From Natrarchaeobius oligotrophus (GTDB lineage Archaea; Halobacteriota; Halobacteria; Halobacteriales; Natrialbaceae), in contig NZ_REFZ01000011.1 in NCBI RefSeq assembly GCF_003841465.1, positions 1 through 64,000 on the forward strand: DNA of 64,000 bases, written 5' to 3'. The notes beneath the pieces were generated by a model that saw only the letters and a program-made list of their open reading frames with translations, was not told where the DNA came from and did not search any database. The position numbers and the translations under genes are program-made. Positions 7,495-16,288 of this stretch are shown in pieces (the first letter of the stretch is position 1; each line of letters starts with the position of its first letter).

Positions 7495-8721
7495 ATGAAA
7501 GTCATCAAGGACAGCGTGCACGACCACATTCAGATCGACGGCGTCGCGCGCGACCTCCTCGATACGCCCGAACTCCAGCGCCTCCGGCGGATCAACCAGC
7601 TCGGCACCGTCTCGCTCGTGTATCCGTCGGCCAACCACACCCGCTTCGAGCACAGTCTCGGCGTCTATCACCTGGCCTGCGAGGCCCTCGAGGGGCTCGG
7701 TGTCGAGGGAAAACGCGCGGACCGCGTCGAAGCGGCCGCGTTGCTCCACGACGTCGGACACGGGCCGTTCAGTCACAACCTCGAGGCACTGACCCACCGC
7801 CGGACGGGACGGTATCACGACGACGTTCACGACCTCCTGGCGGACGGCGAGGTCGGAGCCGTGCTTCGCGATCACGACCTCGAGCCGGAGACGATCGCGG
7901 ATCTCGTCGCCGGAGAGGGCCGGTTCGGCCAGATCGTCTCCGGGGAACTCGACGTCGACCGCATGGATTACCTCGTTCGGGACGCACACCACACCGGCGT
8001 GCCGTACGGAACGATCGATCACGGGCGTCTCGTCCGGGAGCTAACGTTCGTCGACGGGGAACTCGCCCTCGCGGAGGGGAACGTCCAGTCGGCCGAGAGT
8101 CTGCTCGTCGCGCGGGCGCTGATGAATCCGACGGTCTACAGCCACAGCGTCGCCCGCATCAGCAAAGCGATGCTCCGACGGGCGACAGAGCGGCTCCTCG
8201 AGTCGACCGACGTCGACGCACACACGCTCCAGCGCATGGACGATGCGGACCTGATCGCGCGACTGCGGTCGACCGAAGAGACGACCGAGTTTTCCCGCCG
8301 GCTCGATCACCGGGATCTGTTCAAGCGCGCCGTCTGGGCGGAAATCGACGACGTTCCGGGCGGAATCATCGAATCCGACCACGAGACGATCCGGGAGTTC
8401 GAACGCGAGATCGCGACGGACGCCGGCGTCGATCCGGAGTGCGTGATCCTCGACGTGCCGAGGCGACCGTCGATGACGGAGTCCACCTCCCGCGTCGTGG
8501 TCAACGGCGACGTGCGACGACTCGAACAGCAGTCGCCGCTCGTCGGGGCGCTTCGTGCGGCACAGTACTCGCAGTGGCGACTCGGCGTCTACTCACCGCC
8601 GGGGATGCTCGAGGCGGTCGGGCGGTCTGCGGTCTCGGTGCTCGGTCTGGACATCGACGGCGCGTTGGTCAGCGAGGTTCGCGACGGCCTCGATGCGACG
8701 CTCGATCAGTTTCTCGAGTAG
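7495..8721 (+). CDS. HD-domain metal-dependent phosphohydrolase (SAMHD1/dGTPase-like)
   Basis: This 408-residue HD-superfamily hydrolase most likely acts on nucleotides. Metal ligands are visible as His53 (RFEHSLG), His85-Asp86 (LLHDVGHGPFSH) and an Asp near 153-155 in DVDRMDYL; the following DAHHTGVPYG is highly typical of the dNTPase-like subgroup. Length is normal. The start at 7495 is chosen because MKVIKDSVHD is the characteristic beginning of the family and a T-rich TATA-like element lies about 29 bp upstream; the frame is open 24 codons further up. It is probably cytoplasmic. dNTP triphosphohydrolase activity is inference. Confidence 0.88.
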   Translation: MKVIKDSVHDHIQIDGVARDLLDTPELQRLRRINQLGTVSLVYPSANHTRFEHSLGVYHLACEALEGLGVEGKRADRVEAAALLHDVGHGPFSHNLEALTHRRTGRYHDDVHDLLADGEVGAVLRDHDLEPETIADLVAGEGRFGQIVSGELDVDRMDYLVRDAHHTGVPYGTIDHGRLVRELTFVDGELALAEGNVQSAESLLVARALMNPTVYSHSVARISKAMLRRATERLLESTDVDAHTLQRMDDADLIARLRSTEETTEFSRRLDHRDLFKRAVWAEIDDVPGGIIESDHETIREFEREIATDAGVDPECVILDVPRRPSMTESTSRVVVNGDVRRLEQQSPLVGALRAAQYSQWRLGVYSPPGMLEAVGRSAVSVLGLDIDGALVSEVRDGLDATLDQFLE

Positions 8722-9162
8722 CCTCCGTGGTTCAATCAGTGGATGCTGTCGAGAGAGTATCGATTCTTCACCTCCACACCTCTTGACACGGCCGGCCGCA
8801 GATGCGGACCGGAGGTGAGAGCGGGCGATCGGAAACTGACCGGCGCTCGCTTCGAGCAAATAACGCCACACTTTCGTCCGAAGGTTTTCGAGGTGATTAG
8901 CTGCGGAAACAACAATTAAGCGAAGTTTGATGCAATAGATGATGATCTGATTTCCGGATTACTTGCCACTAGTCAATCGAAACCGAATGAAAGTGACTAT
9001 ATAGCAATATTGAAATATATTCTGGAGTATGTACTCGTAACAATTGTATATTAGTAAATTTTCTCCTCTATACTCGCACCAGGGCAAATTTTTTCAATAT
9101 TAGGTGGAATAGTTGCACTCGATACAAACATACATATGGAATGAGCACAGTTACACATAAGC
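8722..9162. other. AT-rich regulatory region before the Urt/Liv-type transporter operon
   Basis: No gene is seen. From about 8890 the sequence becomes strikingly AT-rich for this genome. It contains an inverted pair of 9-mers, AATATTGAA at 9006-9014 and TTCAATATT at 9093-9101, whose starts are 87 bp apart (about eight helical turns). The TATA element of the operon lies at 9131-9138. The arrangement looks like a regulated promoter with distal protein sites, perhaps for the Lrp/AsnC protein encoded at the other end of the operon. Confidence 0.45.
9131..9138 (+). promoter_or_regulatory. TATA element for the ABC importer operon
   Basis: TACATATG is centred about 28 bp upstream of the ATG at 9163, consistent with a leaderless transcript that starts the five-gene transporter operon. 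Confidence 0.5.
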
Positions 9163-10515
9163 ATGGGTGCACGCAAATCCACTGATCGATCTGGACAGAC
9201 GACCCCGAACGCCCACGGTAGCGGGAAGAATTCACGACGACGATTCCTCAAAGCAGCTGGCGGACTGGGTAGTGCTGCGGGTCTCTCCGCGCTAGCGGGC
9301 TGCATTGGTTCGCTCGGATCGGACGATGAGACGATCAGGATCGGCACGCTCTACGATAACAGTGGCGAACTGGGCTTTACCGGCGAAGGCAAAGACGCCG
9401 TGACCGAGATGTTTCTCGAGGAACAGGACTACGAACTGCTCGGTCGCGAAGTCGAACTGATCTCGTACGATCCTGCCGGTGACAACACCCAGTACCAAAA
9501 TCTCACCCGGAGGATCATTCAGGAAGACGAGGTGGACATGCTCTTCGGAGCACTTCTCAGTTCGAATCGCGAGGCGATGCGTCCGATAGTAAACGAGAAC
9601 AAACAGCTGTACAGTTACAACGACTGGTACGAGGGCGGCGTCTGCGATCAGTTTACGTTCATCAATACGACGCTTTCGTCTCAACAACGGCCGATGATCG
9701 AGTTCATGATCGATAATTTTGGGCCTGATTACTACGCGATCGTTGCCGATTACAACTACGGGACGATCAGCAACCAGTACGCACGGTTCTACGCGGAAGA
9801 GTACGGCGGTCAACCGGTCGGCGAAGAGTTCGTTCCATTGGGTGTCGACGAGTTCGGATCAACGATTAACGACATACAGCAGGCTGATCCGGACTGGATT
9901 CTGAGCCTGACGATCGGCGCACCGCAGGCCAGCTTCTTCGAGCAGGCCGAGGCTGCAGGGCTCGACGTTCCGTACGGTTCGATGTCCAACATCGCCGGGA
10001 CGTACGAACACAAGACGTTCGAACCGCCCGTGATGACGGACACGTACTCCTGTTTCTCGTACTTCGAGGAGATACCCACGGAACGAAACCAGGAGTTCGT
10101 CGAGAAGTTCAAATCGGAGTATCCCGATTTCGACTACGTTTTCCTGTCGATCGTCGACGCCTACACGGCGTTGCAACTCTACTGGGAAGCCGTCGAACTC
10201 GCAGGAACGGTCGATCAGGAGGAAGTCGCGGCCGCCTACGAAAGTGGAGACATCTCCGTCGAAGCTCCGTCGGGGACGGTTGCTATGGACCCGGAAACCC
10301 ACCACGCAACGCAGGACATGTGGCTCGCTCACGTCGACGAGAGTCACGAGGTGCAGTTCTTGGACGTGGACGGAAATCCGACCGACGAACCGATCTCGGA
10401 ACAGGTCGGAACGAGCGACTGGTTCGCAAGCGAGTGTCAACTTGCCAGTGAAAGCACCTGGGACGATCCGATCACTGAGCAATACATTCCCGAGGAAGGG
10501 GACCTAACCGAGTGA
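9163..10515 (+). CDS. ABC transporter substrate-binding protein, urea/amide (UrtA/AmiC) type
   Basis: This 450-residue extracytoplasmic binding protein begins a five-gene importer operon. A twin-arginine signal (SRRRFLKAAGG, residues 24-34) runs into the lipobox LAGC with Cys47, so it is a Tat-exported lipoprotein. The mature part begins IRIGTLYDNSGELGF, typical of branched-chain/urea/amide receptors, and the stretch YEGGVCDQFTFINTT is more like UrtA/AmiC receptors than leucine-binding proteins. Ligands in that group are urea, short amides and related molecules. The substrate here is unknown, but the co-located amidase and aminotransferase suggest an amide or beta-amino compound. Confidence 0.88.
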   Translation: MGARKSTDRSGQTTPNAHGSGKNSRRRFLKAAGGLGSAAGLSALAGCIGSLGSDDETIRIGTLYDNSGELGFTGEGKDAVTEMFLEEQDYELLGREVELISYDPAGDNTQYQNLTRRIIQEDEVDMLFGALLSSNREAMRPIVNENKQLYSYNDWYEGGVCDQFTFINTTLSSQQRPMIEFMIDNFGPDYYAIVADYNYGTISNQYARFYAEEYGGQPVGEEFVPLGVDEFGSTINDIQQADPDWILSLTIGAPQASFFEQAEAAGLDVPYGSMSNIAGTYEHKTFEPPVMTDTYSCFSYFEEIPTERNQEFVEKFKSEYPDFDYVFLSIVDAYTALQLYWEAVELAGTVDQEEVAAAYESGDISVEAPSGTVAMDPETHHATQDMWLAHVDESHEVQFLDVDGNPTDEPISEQVGTSDWFASECQLASESTWDDPITEQYIPEEGDLTE

Positions 10516-10525
10516 GAAGCTAGCA

Positions 10526-11386
10526 ATGTCCCTCATCGAGAGCCTATTCGGATTTCTGATATTAGCGCTGTCTCACTTCGGGAAACTGGCGCTGATAGCG
10601 CTGGGTCTGGCCGTGATATTCGGAATCATGGGTATTATCAACTTCGCCCACGGGGAGTTCATTCTCGTCGGGGCGTACACGACGGCTATGGGATATCACG
10701 CCGGGTTTCCATTGCTCCTTGCGATCTTCGTCGGCGGTCTTGCAGCTGGAATTTTCGGGCTCATCGTCGAGCGACTGATAATCCAGCACCTGTACGATCG
10801 GTTGATCGAGACGCTCGTCGCAACCTGGGGAGTGAGCCTGATCGTCATCCAACTGGTCCGAATCCAGTTTGGCGGAACGTTCGCCGGTATCCACACTCCG
10901 TTAGGGTCGATACAGTACGGTGCATTCAGCGCCTCGACGTACCGTATCGCGCTTGCCGGTGCAGCGATCGTCCTCTTTGCGAGCACGTACGCAATCTTCA
11001 TGTACACGCGTTACGGCTTGCACTCGCGCGCCGCAATGCAAAACAAAGAGATGGCACAGTGTCTCGGTATCCCGACGAAACGGGTGTACATGAAGACGTT
11101 TTTCTTCGGATCCGTGTTGTCCGGAATCGCCGGAGGGCTCATCGCTCCAACGGTTTCGCTCACTCCCGATATGGGAACCAACGTACTCGTCGAAGCGTTC
11201 GTGACCGTAATCGTCGGAGGAGCAAACGTCATCGTCGGAACCTCCCTCGCCGCGCTATCGTTGGGAATAATCCAGGCACCCGCATCGATGCTGTTCGGCA
11301 CGCTCGGCGGATATCTGGCGCTGCTGATAACGACGGTACTGCTCATCAGAGTGCTACCGGAAGGACTCACTGGCGTCGTAGAGTGA
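10526..11386 (+). CDS. Branched-chain/urea-type ABC transporter permease (LivH/UrtB type)
   Basis: This 286-residue membrane permease has about eight hydrophobic segments. The first of the two LivH/LivM-type subunits is recognisable by IMGIINFAHGEFILVGAY near residues 32-50 and by the inner-membrane coupling region MQNKEMAQCLGIPTKRVY. It begins 10 bp after the binding protein gene and is followed within 25 bp by the second permease, so it belongs to a single operon. It would form the heterodimeric channel with the next gene product. Confidence 0.88.
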   Translation: MSLIESLFGFLILALSHFGKLALIALGLAVIFGIMGIINFAHGEFILVGAYTTAMGYHAGFPLLLAIFVGGLAAGIFGLIVERLIIQHLYDRLIETLVATWGVSLIVIQLVRIQFGGTFAGIHTPLGSIQYGAFSASTYRIALAGAAIVLFASTYAIFMYTRYGLHSRAAMQNKEMAQCLGIPTKRVYMKTFFFGSVLSGIAGGLIAPTVSLTPDMGTNVLVEAFVTVIVGGANVIVGTSLAALSLGIIQAPASMLFGTLGGYLALLITTVLLIRVLPEGLTGVVE

Positions 11387-11409
11387 ACACCACATGCTAC
11401 ATACGAACA

Positions 11410-12546
11410 ATGGACGAATCTGAGCACGCTACTGAGGAATCGTCGAACCCACACCACTGGTTCAGTCACCTTCTGGACCGATTTGACGAGTTTCACGCTC
11501 GTTTTGAAGGGCCAAACACTATCGGAAACAATCGAACGTTCTGGGCGGTTTTCTGGGGTATTTTTGCGATATTGTTGGTGTATCCGATGATAGTTAATAC
11601 GTTCGTATTGAAGACGAATACGAGCTTCTTCATCTGGGTTATTCTCGCACTGAGTCTCTCCATCGTCTGGGGGTATTCGGGTATCTTTAATTTCGGTCAG
11701 ATGGCGACGTTCGGACTGGGTGGCTACGCCTACGGCGTCGTTGCGATTAACTTGACGGAGATGATCGGAGGCACCGTTCTCGCGCTTCTGATCGGTGTCG
11801 TACTCCCGGCAGTGGTGATGGCAGCACTCGGATACTTTATGTTCTACGGACAGGTCAGCGGGCTGTACGTCGCTATCATCACCCTCGTCGTCACGCTAAT
11901 GTTCAATCTATTACTGACCAGAACGTCTGGAACGACGATCGGCGATGCCCAGCTTGGCGGACTCAACGGAATGTCGGGCATACCGACGCTCGAGCTGGAC
12001 GTAGTCGCGTTCTCATTCGATCTCACACCCGTCTCCGAATACTATCTGGTACTGGCTCTGATGATCGCTGTATATCTTGGCTTGCGATACACGGTCAACT
12101 CGTACTACGGGTACGTGATGATCGCGATACGCGAGGACGAACGGCGAACTCAAATGTTCGGATACGATATCCGAAAGTTGAAAACTGCACTCTTCAGCGC
12201 CGGAGCGGCGTTAGGTGGCTTGGCCGGAGTCCTCTACGTCTCCTGGAGCGGGTTTATCGATCCGACGATGTTCGGCCTCGTTTCGGCATCCTTACCGATC
12301 ATCTGGGTAACCGTCGGTGGCCGCGGCACGCTACTTGGCTCCGGTATCGCCGCCTACCTGCTCCAGTACACGTCGAACGAACTGGGTGCGATGGGGACCG
12401 GTTACTCATTTATCTTCCTCGGCATCCTGTTCATCCTCGTGATCCTCTTTTTCCCCAGTGGAATCGTTCCTGCGCTACGCGACCGGTGGGTCGCGTGGTC
12501 GACCACTCGAAAACAATCGGGTAGCGTCCAAGAGGGTAATTCATGA
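11410..12546 (+). CDS. Branched-chain/urea-type ABC transporter permease (LivM/UrtC type)
   Basis: This 378-residue second permease has a charged, His/Glu-rich cytoplasmic N-terminus of about 45 residues followed by about ten membrane spans. The LivM signatures are GYSGIFNFGQMATFGLGGYAYG and the coupling motif IREDERRTQMFGYD. The frame is open about 117 codons further upstream, but that stretch overlaps the previous gene and is Arg-rich. The ATG at 11410 lies just after the previous stop and is the sensible start. It overlaps the ATPase gene that follows by 4 nt. Confidence 0.88.
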   Translation: MDESEHATEESSNPHHWFSHLLDRFDEFHARFEGPNTIGNNRTFWAVFWGIFAILLVYPMIVNTFVLKTNTSFFIWVILALSLSIVWGYSGIFNFGQMATFGLGGYAYGVVAINLTEMIGGTVLALLIGVVLPAVVMAALGYFMFYGQVSGLYVAIITLVVTLMFNLLLTRTSGTTIGDAQLGGLNGMSGIPTLELDVVAFSFDLTPVSEYYLVLALMIAVYLGLRYTVNSYYGYVMIAIREDERRTQMFGYDIRKLKTALFSAGAALGGLAGVLYVSWSGFIDPTMFGLVSASLPIIWVTVGGRGTLLGSGIAAYLLQYTSNELGAMGTGYSFIFLGILFILVILFFPSGIVPALRDRWVAWSTTRKQSGSVQEGNS

Positions 12547-13307
12547 GATCAAAACAGGGTACGAACGACGGACCGAAGACGAACGAAGCACTTCTGAGCG
12601 CCAGTGGACTAACCAAACGATTCGGCGGACTGACCGCCGTCAACGACGTGGACTTTCGACTTCCAAAGGGACAGATACGCTGTCTCATCGGACCCAACGG
12701 TGCGGGAAAAAGCACGTTCCTGAAACTGCTTACAGGATTTCATACGCCTACCGACGGGACGATCTACTACAAAGGAGAGGATATAACCTCGTCTCACCCA
12801 CACATACGCGCCAAAAGCGGGATAAGCTTTAAATTCCAAAAGTTAAGCACGTATCAAGACCTGACGGTCGAACAGAATCTCCGAATTCCGACCCAGCTCT
12901 ACACCGACGGAGATCAGTTAGACGAGCACATCGACGAACTGCTCGAGTTAGTCGAGTTAACCGACAAGCGGTCGATGCCCGTGACGAATCTCTCTCACGG
13001 CGAACAACAGTGGCTCGAGATCGCGATGACGATGGGGGTCGAACCCGAGTTGTTACTGCTAGACGAGCCAACCGCCGGGATGACGATCGACGAAACGGAG
13101 AAAACCGCTGGGTTGGTCCGGGATCTCATCGACGAAGACGTGACGGTACTGATCGTCGAACACGACATCAACTTCGTCAGAGGAATCTCAGACATGGTCA
13201 CTGTCATGCACAACGGACAAATTTTTGCAGAAGGAAGCGTCGAAGAGATCGTTACCCACGAGGGGGTCAAAAAAATATATCTCGGTAAAAGCGTGGAGGG
13301 AGACTAA
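12543..13307 (+). CDS. ABC transporter ATP-binding protein (LivG/UrtD type)
   Basis: This 254-residue ATPase powers the importer. Walker A is GPNGAGKST (about residues 50-58), the ABC signature is LSHGEQQWLEIA and Walker B is LLLLDEPTAG, with the switch histidine in IVEHD. The signature form SHGEQQWLE is closer to UrtD (SHGxKQWLEI) than to LivG (SYGxQRRLEI), again pointing to the urea/amide-type subgroup. It overlaps its neighbours by 4 nt and 1 nt. Confidence 0.88.
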   Translation: MRSKQGTNDGPKTNEALLSASGLTKRFGGLTAVNDVDFRLPKGQIRCLIGPNGAGKSTFLKLLTGFHTPTDGTIYYKGEDITSSHPHIRAKSGISFKFQKLSTYQDLTVEQNLRIPTQLYTDGDQLDEHIDELLELVELTDKRSMPVTNLSHGEQQWLEIAMTMGVEPELLLLDEPTAGMTIDETEKTAGLVRDLIDEDVTVLIVEHDINFVRGISDMVTVMHNGQIFAEGSVEEIVTHEGVKKIYLGKSVEGD

Positions 13308-14008
13308 TGGTACTTTCGACGATGAATCTCGATTCTGGGTACGGACAGACGCCGGTATTACACGACGTATCGATCGAAATCGGGGATCAGGAGATCGTCT
13401 CGCTGATCGGACGCAACGGCGTCGGAAAATCGACGCTTATCAAAACACTTATCGGTCTCGTCGAACCGTCGAGCGGCGAGATCGAATTCGAGGGCGAATG
13501 TATCACGGAATTGCCGCCTGATCGGCGCGCGAAAGCCGGTATCGGGTACGTTCCACAGGGCAGGGAGATCTTTCCGCGCCTGACGGTCGAGGAAAACCTC
13601 CGTACCGGGACGATGATCAATGAAAATCACGCCGACCCCCTCTACGACGAAGTCTACGAGTACTTTCCCCGGTTGAAAGAGCGAACGACCCAGAAGGCCG
13701 GAACGATGAGCGGTGGCGAACAGCAGATGCTCGCGATTGGGCGTGCGCTCGTCGGTAATCCGAAACTCCTCCTCCTCGATGAGCTATCCGAGGGTGTCCA
13801 GCCGAACATCGTCGAGCAGATCGGTACCATTCTCAAGGAGATCAACGACGATCTCGGGATGACGATCTTTTTCACTGAACAAAATATCGACTTCACGATC
13901 AATACGACCGAGCGGTGTTACGTAATGGAAAAAGGGAGTATCGTCGACGAGTTGGGCCCCGATGAACTCGACGATTCGGACGTCATCCAGCAGCATCTGA
14001 CCATTTAA
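13307..14008 (+). CDS. ABC transporter ATP-binding protein (LivF/UrtE type)
   Basis: This 233-residue ATPase is the second nucleotide-binding subunit of the importer. It shows Walker A GRNGVGKST, the typical LivF/UrtE stretch GYVPQGREIFPRLTVEENL, the ABC signature MSGGEQQMLAIGRAL and Walker B LLLLDELSEG. In Walker B the usual Pro of DEP is replaced by Leu (DEL), with the catalytic Glu retained; the same DELSEG/DEPSEG-type variation is known in this subgroup. It shares one base with the preceding gene and ends the operon. Confidence 0.88.
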   Translation: MVLSTMNLDSGYGQTPVLHDVSIEIGDQEIVSLIGRNGVGKSTLIKTLIGLVEPSSGEIEFEGECITELPPDRRAKAGIGYVPQGREIFPRLTVEENLRTGTMINENHADPLYDEVYEYFPRLKERTTQKAGTMSGGEQQMLAIGRALVGNPKLLLLDELSEGVQPNIVEQIGTILKEINDDLGMTIFFTEQNIDFTINTTERCYVMEKGSIVDELGPDELDDSDVIQQHLTI

Positions 14009-14176
14009 CTTTTGCAGGCTACGCCTTCGTCCTCGAGGAGCGAACCGCGTCAGCGGTGAGCGAGTAGGGTGGGTAGTTCACTCGTCGTATCCATCGACTT
14101 CTCAGAATCGAATCGCGGTGGACCAGTTCGGCAATGCGGACGTCCCTAATCGATGCTCACCCGAAAACCGCGATCA

Positions 14177-14671
14177 TCAGTCGAGTATTTCTTCGACCAT
14201 CTCCTCGGACATGTCTGCGAGAATGCTGTTTCCCGTTTTGATCTCTTTGATGACGAACCGCGACGACGTTTCGTTGACGCCATCGATCTCGACGATGTTG
14301 TCGATGAGCGACTGCATCTGATCGTGATTCTGAACGCGGGAAATGACGATGAAATCGACGTCTCCCATCATGTAGTACACTTCGTTGACGCCATCGATGG
14401 CCGATAACGTTTCACCGATGTCCTTTGCGTATCCACTCTCGTGTGAGACCGTAACGTCGGTGAACAGAAGCATGTTCAGATCGAGCACACGAGGATCGAT
14501 ATCCGCGGAAATTTTCGTGATTATCTCGCTCTCTTTTAACTTTTTCACCCGGTAGTGGATCGCCGATTTCGAAAGGTCGAGTTCTTTTGACAGATCCTCC
14601 AAGTTTTTCTCCGACGATTCCTCGAGCTGCCTGAGAATTTCGATATCCGTCTCGTCGAGATCTACATCCAT
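14177..14671 (-). CDS. Lrp/AsnC-family transcriptional regulator
   Basis: This 164-residue regulator has an N-terminal winged helix (DETDIEILRQL, then LSKSAIHYRVKKL as recognition helix, residues about 3-55) and a C-terminal RAM/AsnC ligand-binding domain (GVNEVYYMMGDVDFIV). Such proteins sense amino acids and act as dimers or octamers on AT-rich sites. It is convergent with the transporter operon and upstream of the aminotransferase gene on the same strand, which suggests it controls this island. The start at 14671 gives the standard family beginning; the frame is open 23 codons further. TTAAGTATTT at 14701-14710 is the likely promoter. Confidence 0.85.
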   Translation of the reverse strand: MDVDLDETDIEILRQLEESSEKNLEDLSKELDLSKSAIHYRVKKLKESEIITKISADIDPRVLDLNMLLFTDVTVSHESGYAKDIGETLSAIDGVNEVYYMMGDVDFIVISRVQNHDQMQSLIDNIVEIDGVNETSSRFVIKEIKTGNSILADMSEEMVEEILD

Positions 14672-14766
14672 ATTGTTCTCTCTAGCTACTAAGAAGACAG
14701 TTAAGTATTTCTGCCTTTTCCCGACCGGGAAGACGCTCACGACGTGCTGTCAGTAGCGAGGTTTGC

Positions 14767-16143
14767 TTACTGGTCCATCGCTTCGTCCGAAACCTCGAGT
14801 GCGTCGTCGAGGACGGAGATTGCTTCGTCGATATCCGATTCGGTGATCGGAAGCGGCGGTGCGATGATCAGTGTGTTGATCATGCTCGCAACGTAGACGC
14901 CACCGTCGGCAGCTGCGGCCGTGACGTCGTCGACGATGGTATTCCCCCTGGAGATCTTGTCCAACCGGGATCCAAACGGAACCCGCTCGCCTTCGCGTTT
15001 CGTCAACTCGATTCCGCGGAAGAGACCGACGCCGCGAGTGTCGCCGACGCTCGGATGATCCGCGGCAAGCTCGTCGAGGCGATCTCCGAGATACGAACCG
15101 ACCTCGCGTGCGTGTTCGATGAGGTTTTCCTCCTGATAGGTTTCGATCGCGGCGAGCCCTGCAGCGCACGAGACGGGATGACCCGCGTACGTGTGGCCGT
15201 GACAGAACATTTCGTCCTCGAAGTGATTTGCGATCTCGGGTGTGACGATCGTTGCACCCAACGGCGCGTACGCGCTCGAGAGGCCTTTCGCCATCGTCAT
15301 GATGTCAGGCTTGACGTCGAAGACGTCACATCCGAACCACTCGCCCGCTCGGCCGAAGCCGGCCATCACCTCGTCGCAGATGAGCAACGCATCGTGGTCG
15401 TGAGCGATCTCTTTGAGTCGGGGAAGGTACTCTCTGGGCGGGACGAGGATGCCGTTGGAGCCGACGATCGGCTCGACGAGTACCGCCGCGACGGTATCCC
15501 CCTCGAGCATGAGCATCTCGTCGATGTACTCGAGGCTCTCCATCGGATCCAGCGTGGAACCGTACGCGTATGGATCGGGGGCTTTGATGGTCCCCGGGAT
15601 GCCCGGTTCGGCTTTCAGCCGTCGCGGGTCTCCGGTTACGCTGATCGAACCGTAGGTCGCACCGTGATACGAGCGGTATCTGGAGACGATCTTTTGTTTT
15701 CCGGTGTACATTCGAGCGATTTTGATCGCGGCTTCGACGGCTTCGGTTCCGCTCGTCGAAAAGAACGTCCTCGAGAGGTCACCAGGCGTTACTTCGGCGA
15801 GTTTTTCCCCTAGCTTAGCGCGCGCCTCCGTTGCGTAGCCGGGGGCGAAGTACGCACCGTCCCGCGCTTGCTCGGCGATTGCGTCCGCGACGGCATCGGC
15901 AGAATGACCGAGGTTCGAACACATCAACTGTGCTGAAAAATCGATCCACTCGTTACCGCGTGCATCTCGAAAGCGGACGCCGCCGGCTCCCGTGACTTCG
16001 GTCGGCTCAACTTCGCTTTGATACGACCAGGTTCCGAATACGTACTCCTTGTCGAGCCGTTCGACGTCGGTTCGTCCGTCGCCAGTTTCCTCCTGTGACA
16101 GTTCGTCTGGCATCCTTCCCTGATCTTCGAATTCACCATTCAT
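14767..16143 (-). CDS. Class III (omega) PLP aminotransferase, beta-alanine/taurine--pyruvate type
   Basis: This 458-residue fold-type I aminotransferase has its PLP lysine at Lys286 in TMAKGLSSAY, preceded by the cofactor Asp in ICDEVMAGFGR. STSGTEAVEAAIKIAR and YRSYHGATYGS form the cofactor phosphate region. Members move amino groups from omega-amino compounds (beta-alanine, taurine, GABA, putrescine) to pyruvate or 2-oxoglutarate. Its divergent neighbour is a methylmalonate/malonate semialdehyde dehydrogenase, the usual partner of beta-alanine or 3-aminoisobutyrate aminotransferases, so a beta-amino acid is the best guess. Taurine is an alternative. Confidence 0.85.
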   Translation of the reverse strand: MNGEFEDQGRMPDELSQEETGDGRTDVERLDKEYVFGTWSYQSEVEPTEVTGAGGVRFRDARGNEWIDFSAQLMCSNLGHSADAVADAIAEQARDGAYFAPGYATEARAKLGEKLAEVTPGDLSRTFFSTSGTEAVEAAIKIARMYTGKQKIVSRYRSYHGATYGSISVTGDPRRLKAEPGIPGTIKAPDPYAYGSTLDPMESLEYIDEMLMLEGDTVAAVLVEPIVGSNGILVPPREYLPRLKEIAHDHDALLICDEVMAGFGRAGEWFGCDVFDVKPDIMTMAKGLSSAYAPLGATIVTPEIANHFEDEMFCHGHTYAGHPVSCAAGLAAIETYQEENLIEHAREVGSYLGDRLDELAADHPSVGDTRGVGLFRGIELTKREGERVPFGSRLDKISRGNTIVDDVTAAAADGGVYVASMINTLIIAPPLPITESDIDEAISVLDDALEVSDEAMDQ

Positions 16144-16288
16144 TAATCTTTCCCGAAATAGGTTTTTTCACGTTATAGATCCTGGATGGAACAGGCTTAA
16201 TAGAATATTATTTGGCCTACTCGGTTAACTGTTGTAAAATATACTCTCAGTTCGAAGCCTTTATTTCCACCGTGGTAATACTCCTCGT
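16144..16288. promoter_or_regulatory. Divergent promoter between aminotransferase and dehydrogenase genes
   Basis: This 145-bp AT-rich spacer holds promoters for both genes. TTTATTT at 16260-16266 lies 26 bp before the ATG at 16289. On the other strand an AT-rich CTATAACG element lies near 16175. Between them is TATTATTTG (16206-16214), whose reverse complement CAAATAATA recurs upstream of the amidase gene at 19517-19525. Co-regulation of the two genes is likely. Confidence 0.5.

Noticed and set aside
9163-14008. Urea transporter (urtABCDE) assignment
   Set aside because: The receptor and ATPase resemble the Urt subgroup, but no urease or urea carboxylase genes are near and the neighbouring enzymes do not use urea, so I kept a broader amide/beta-amino call.
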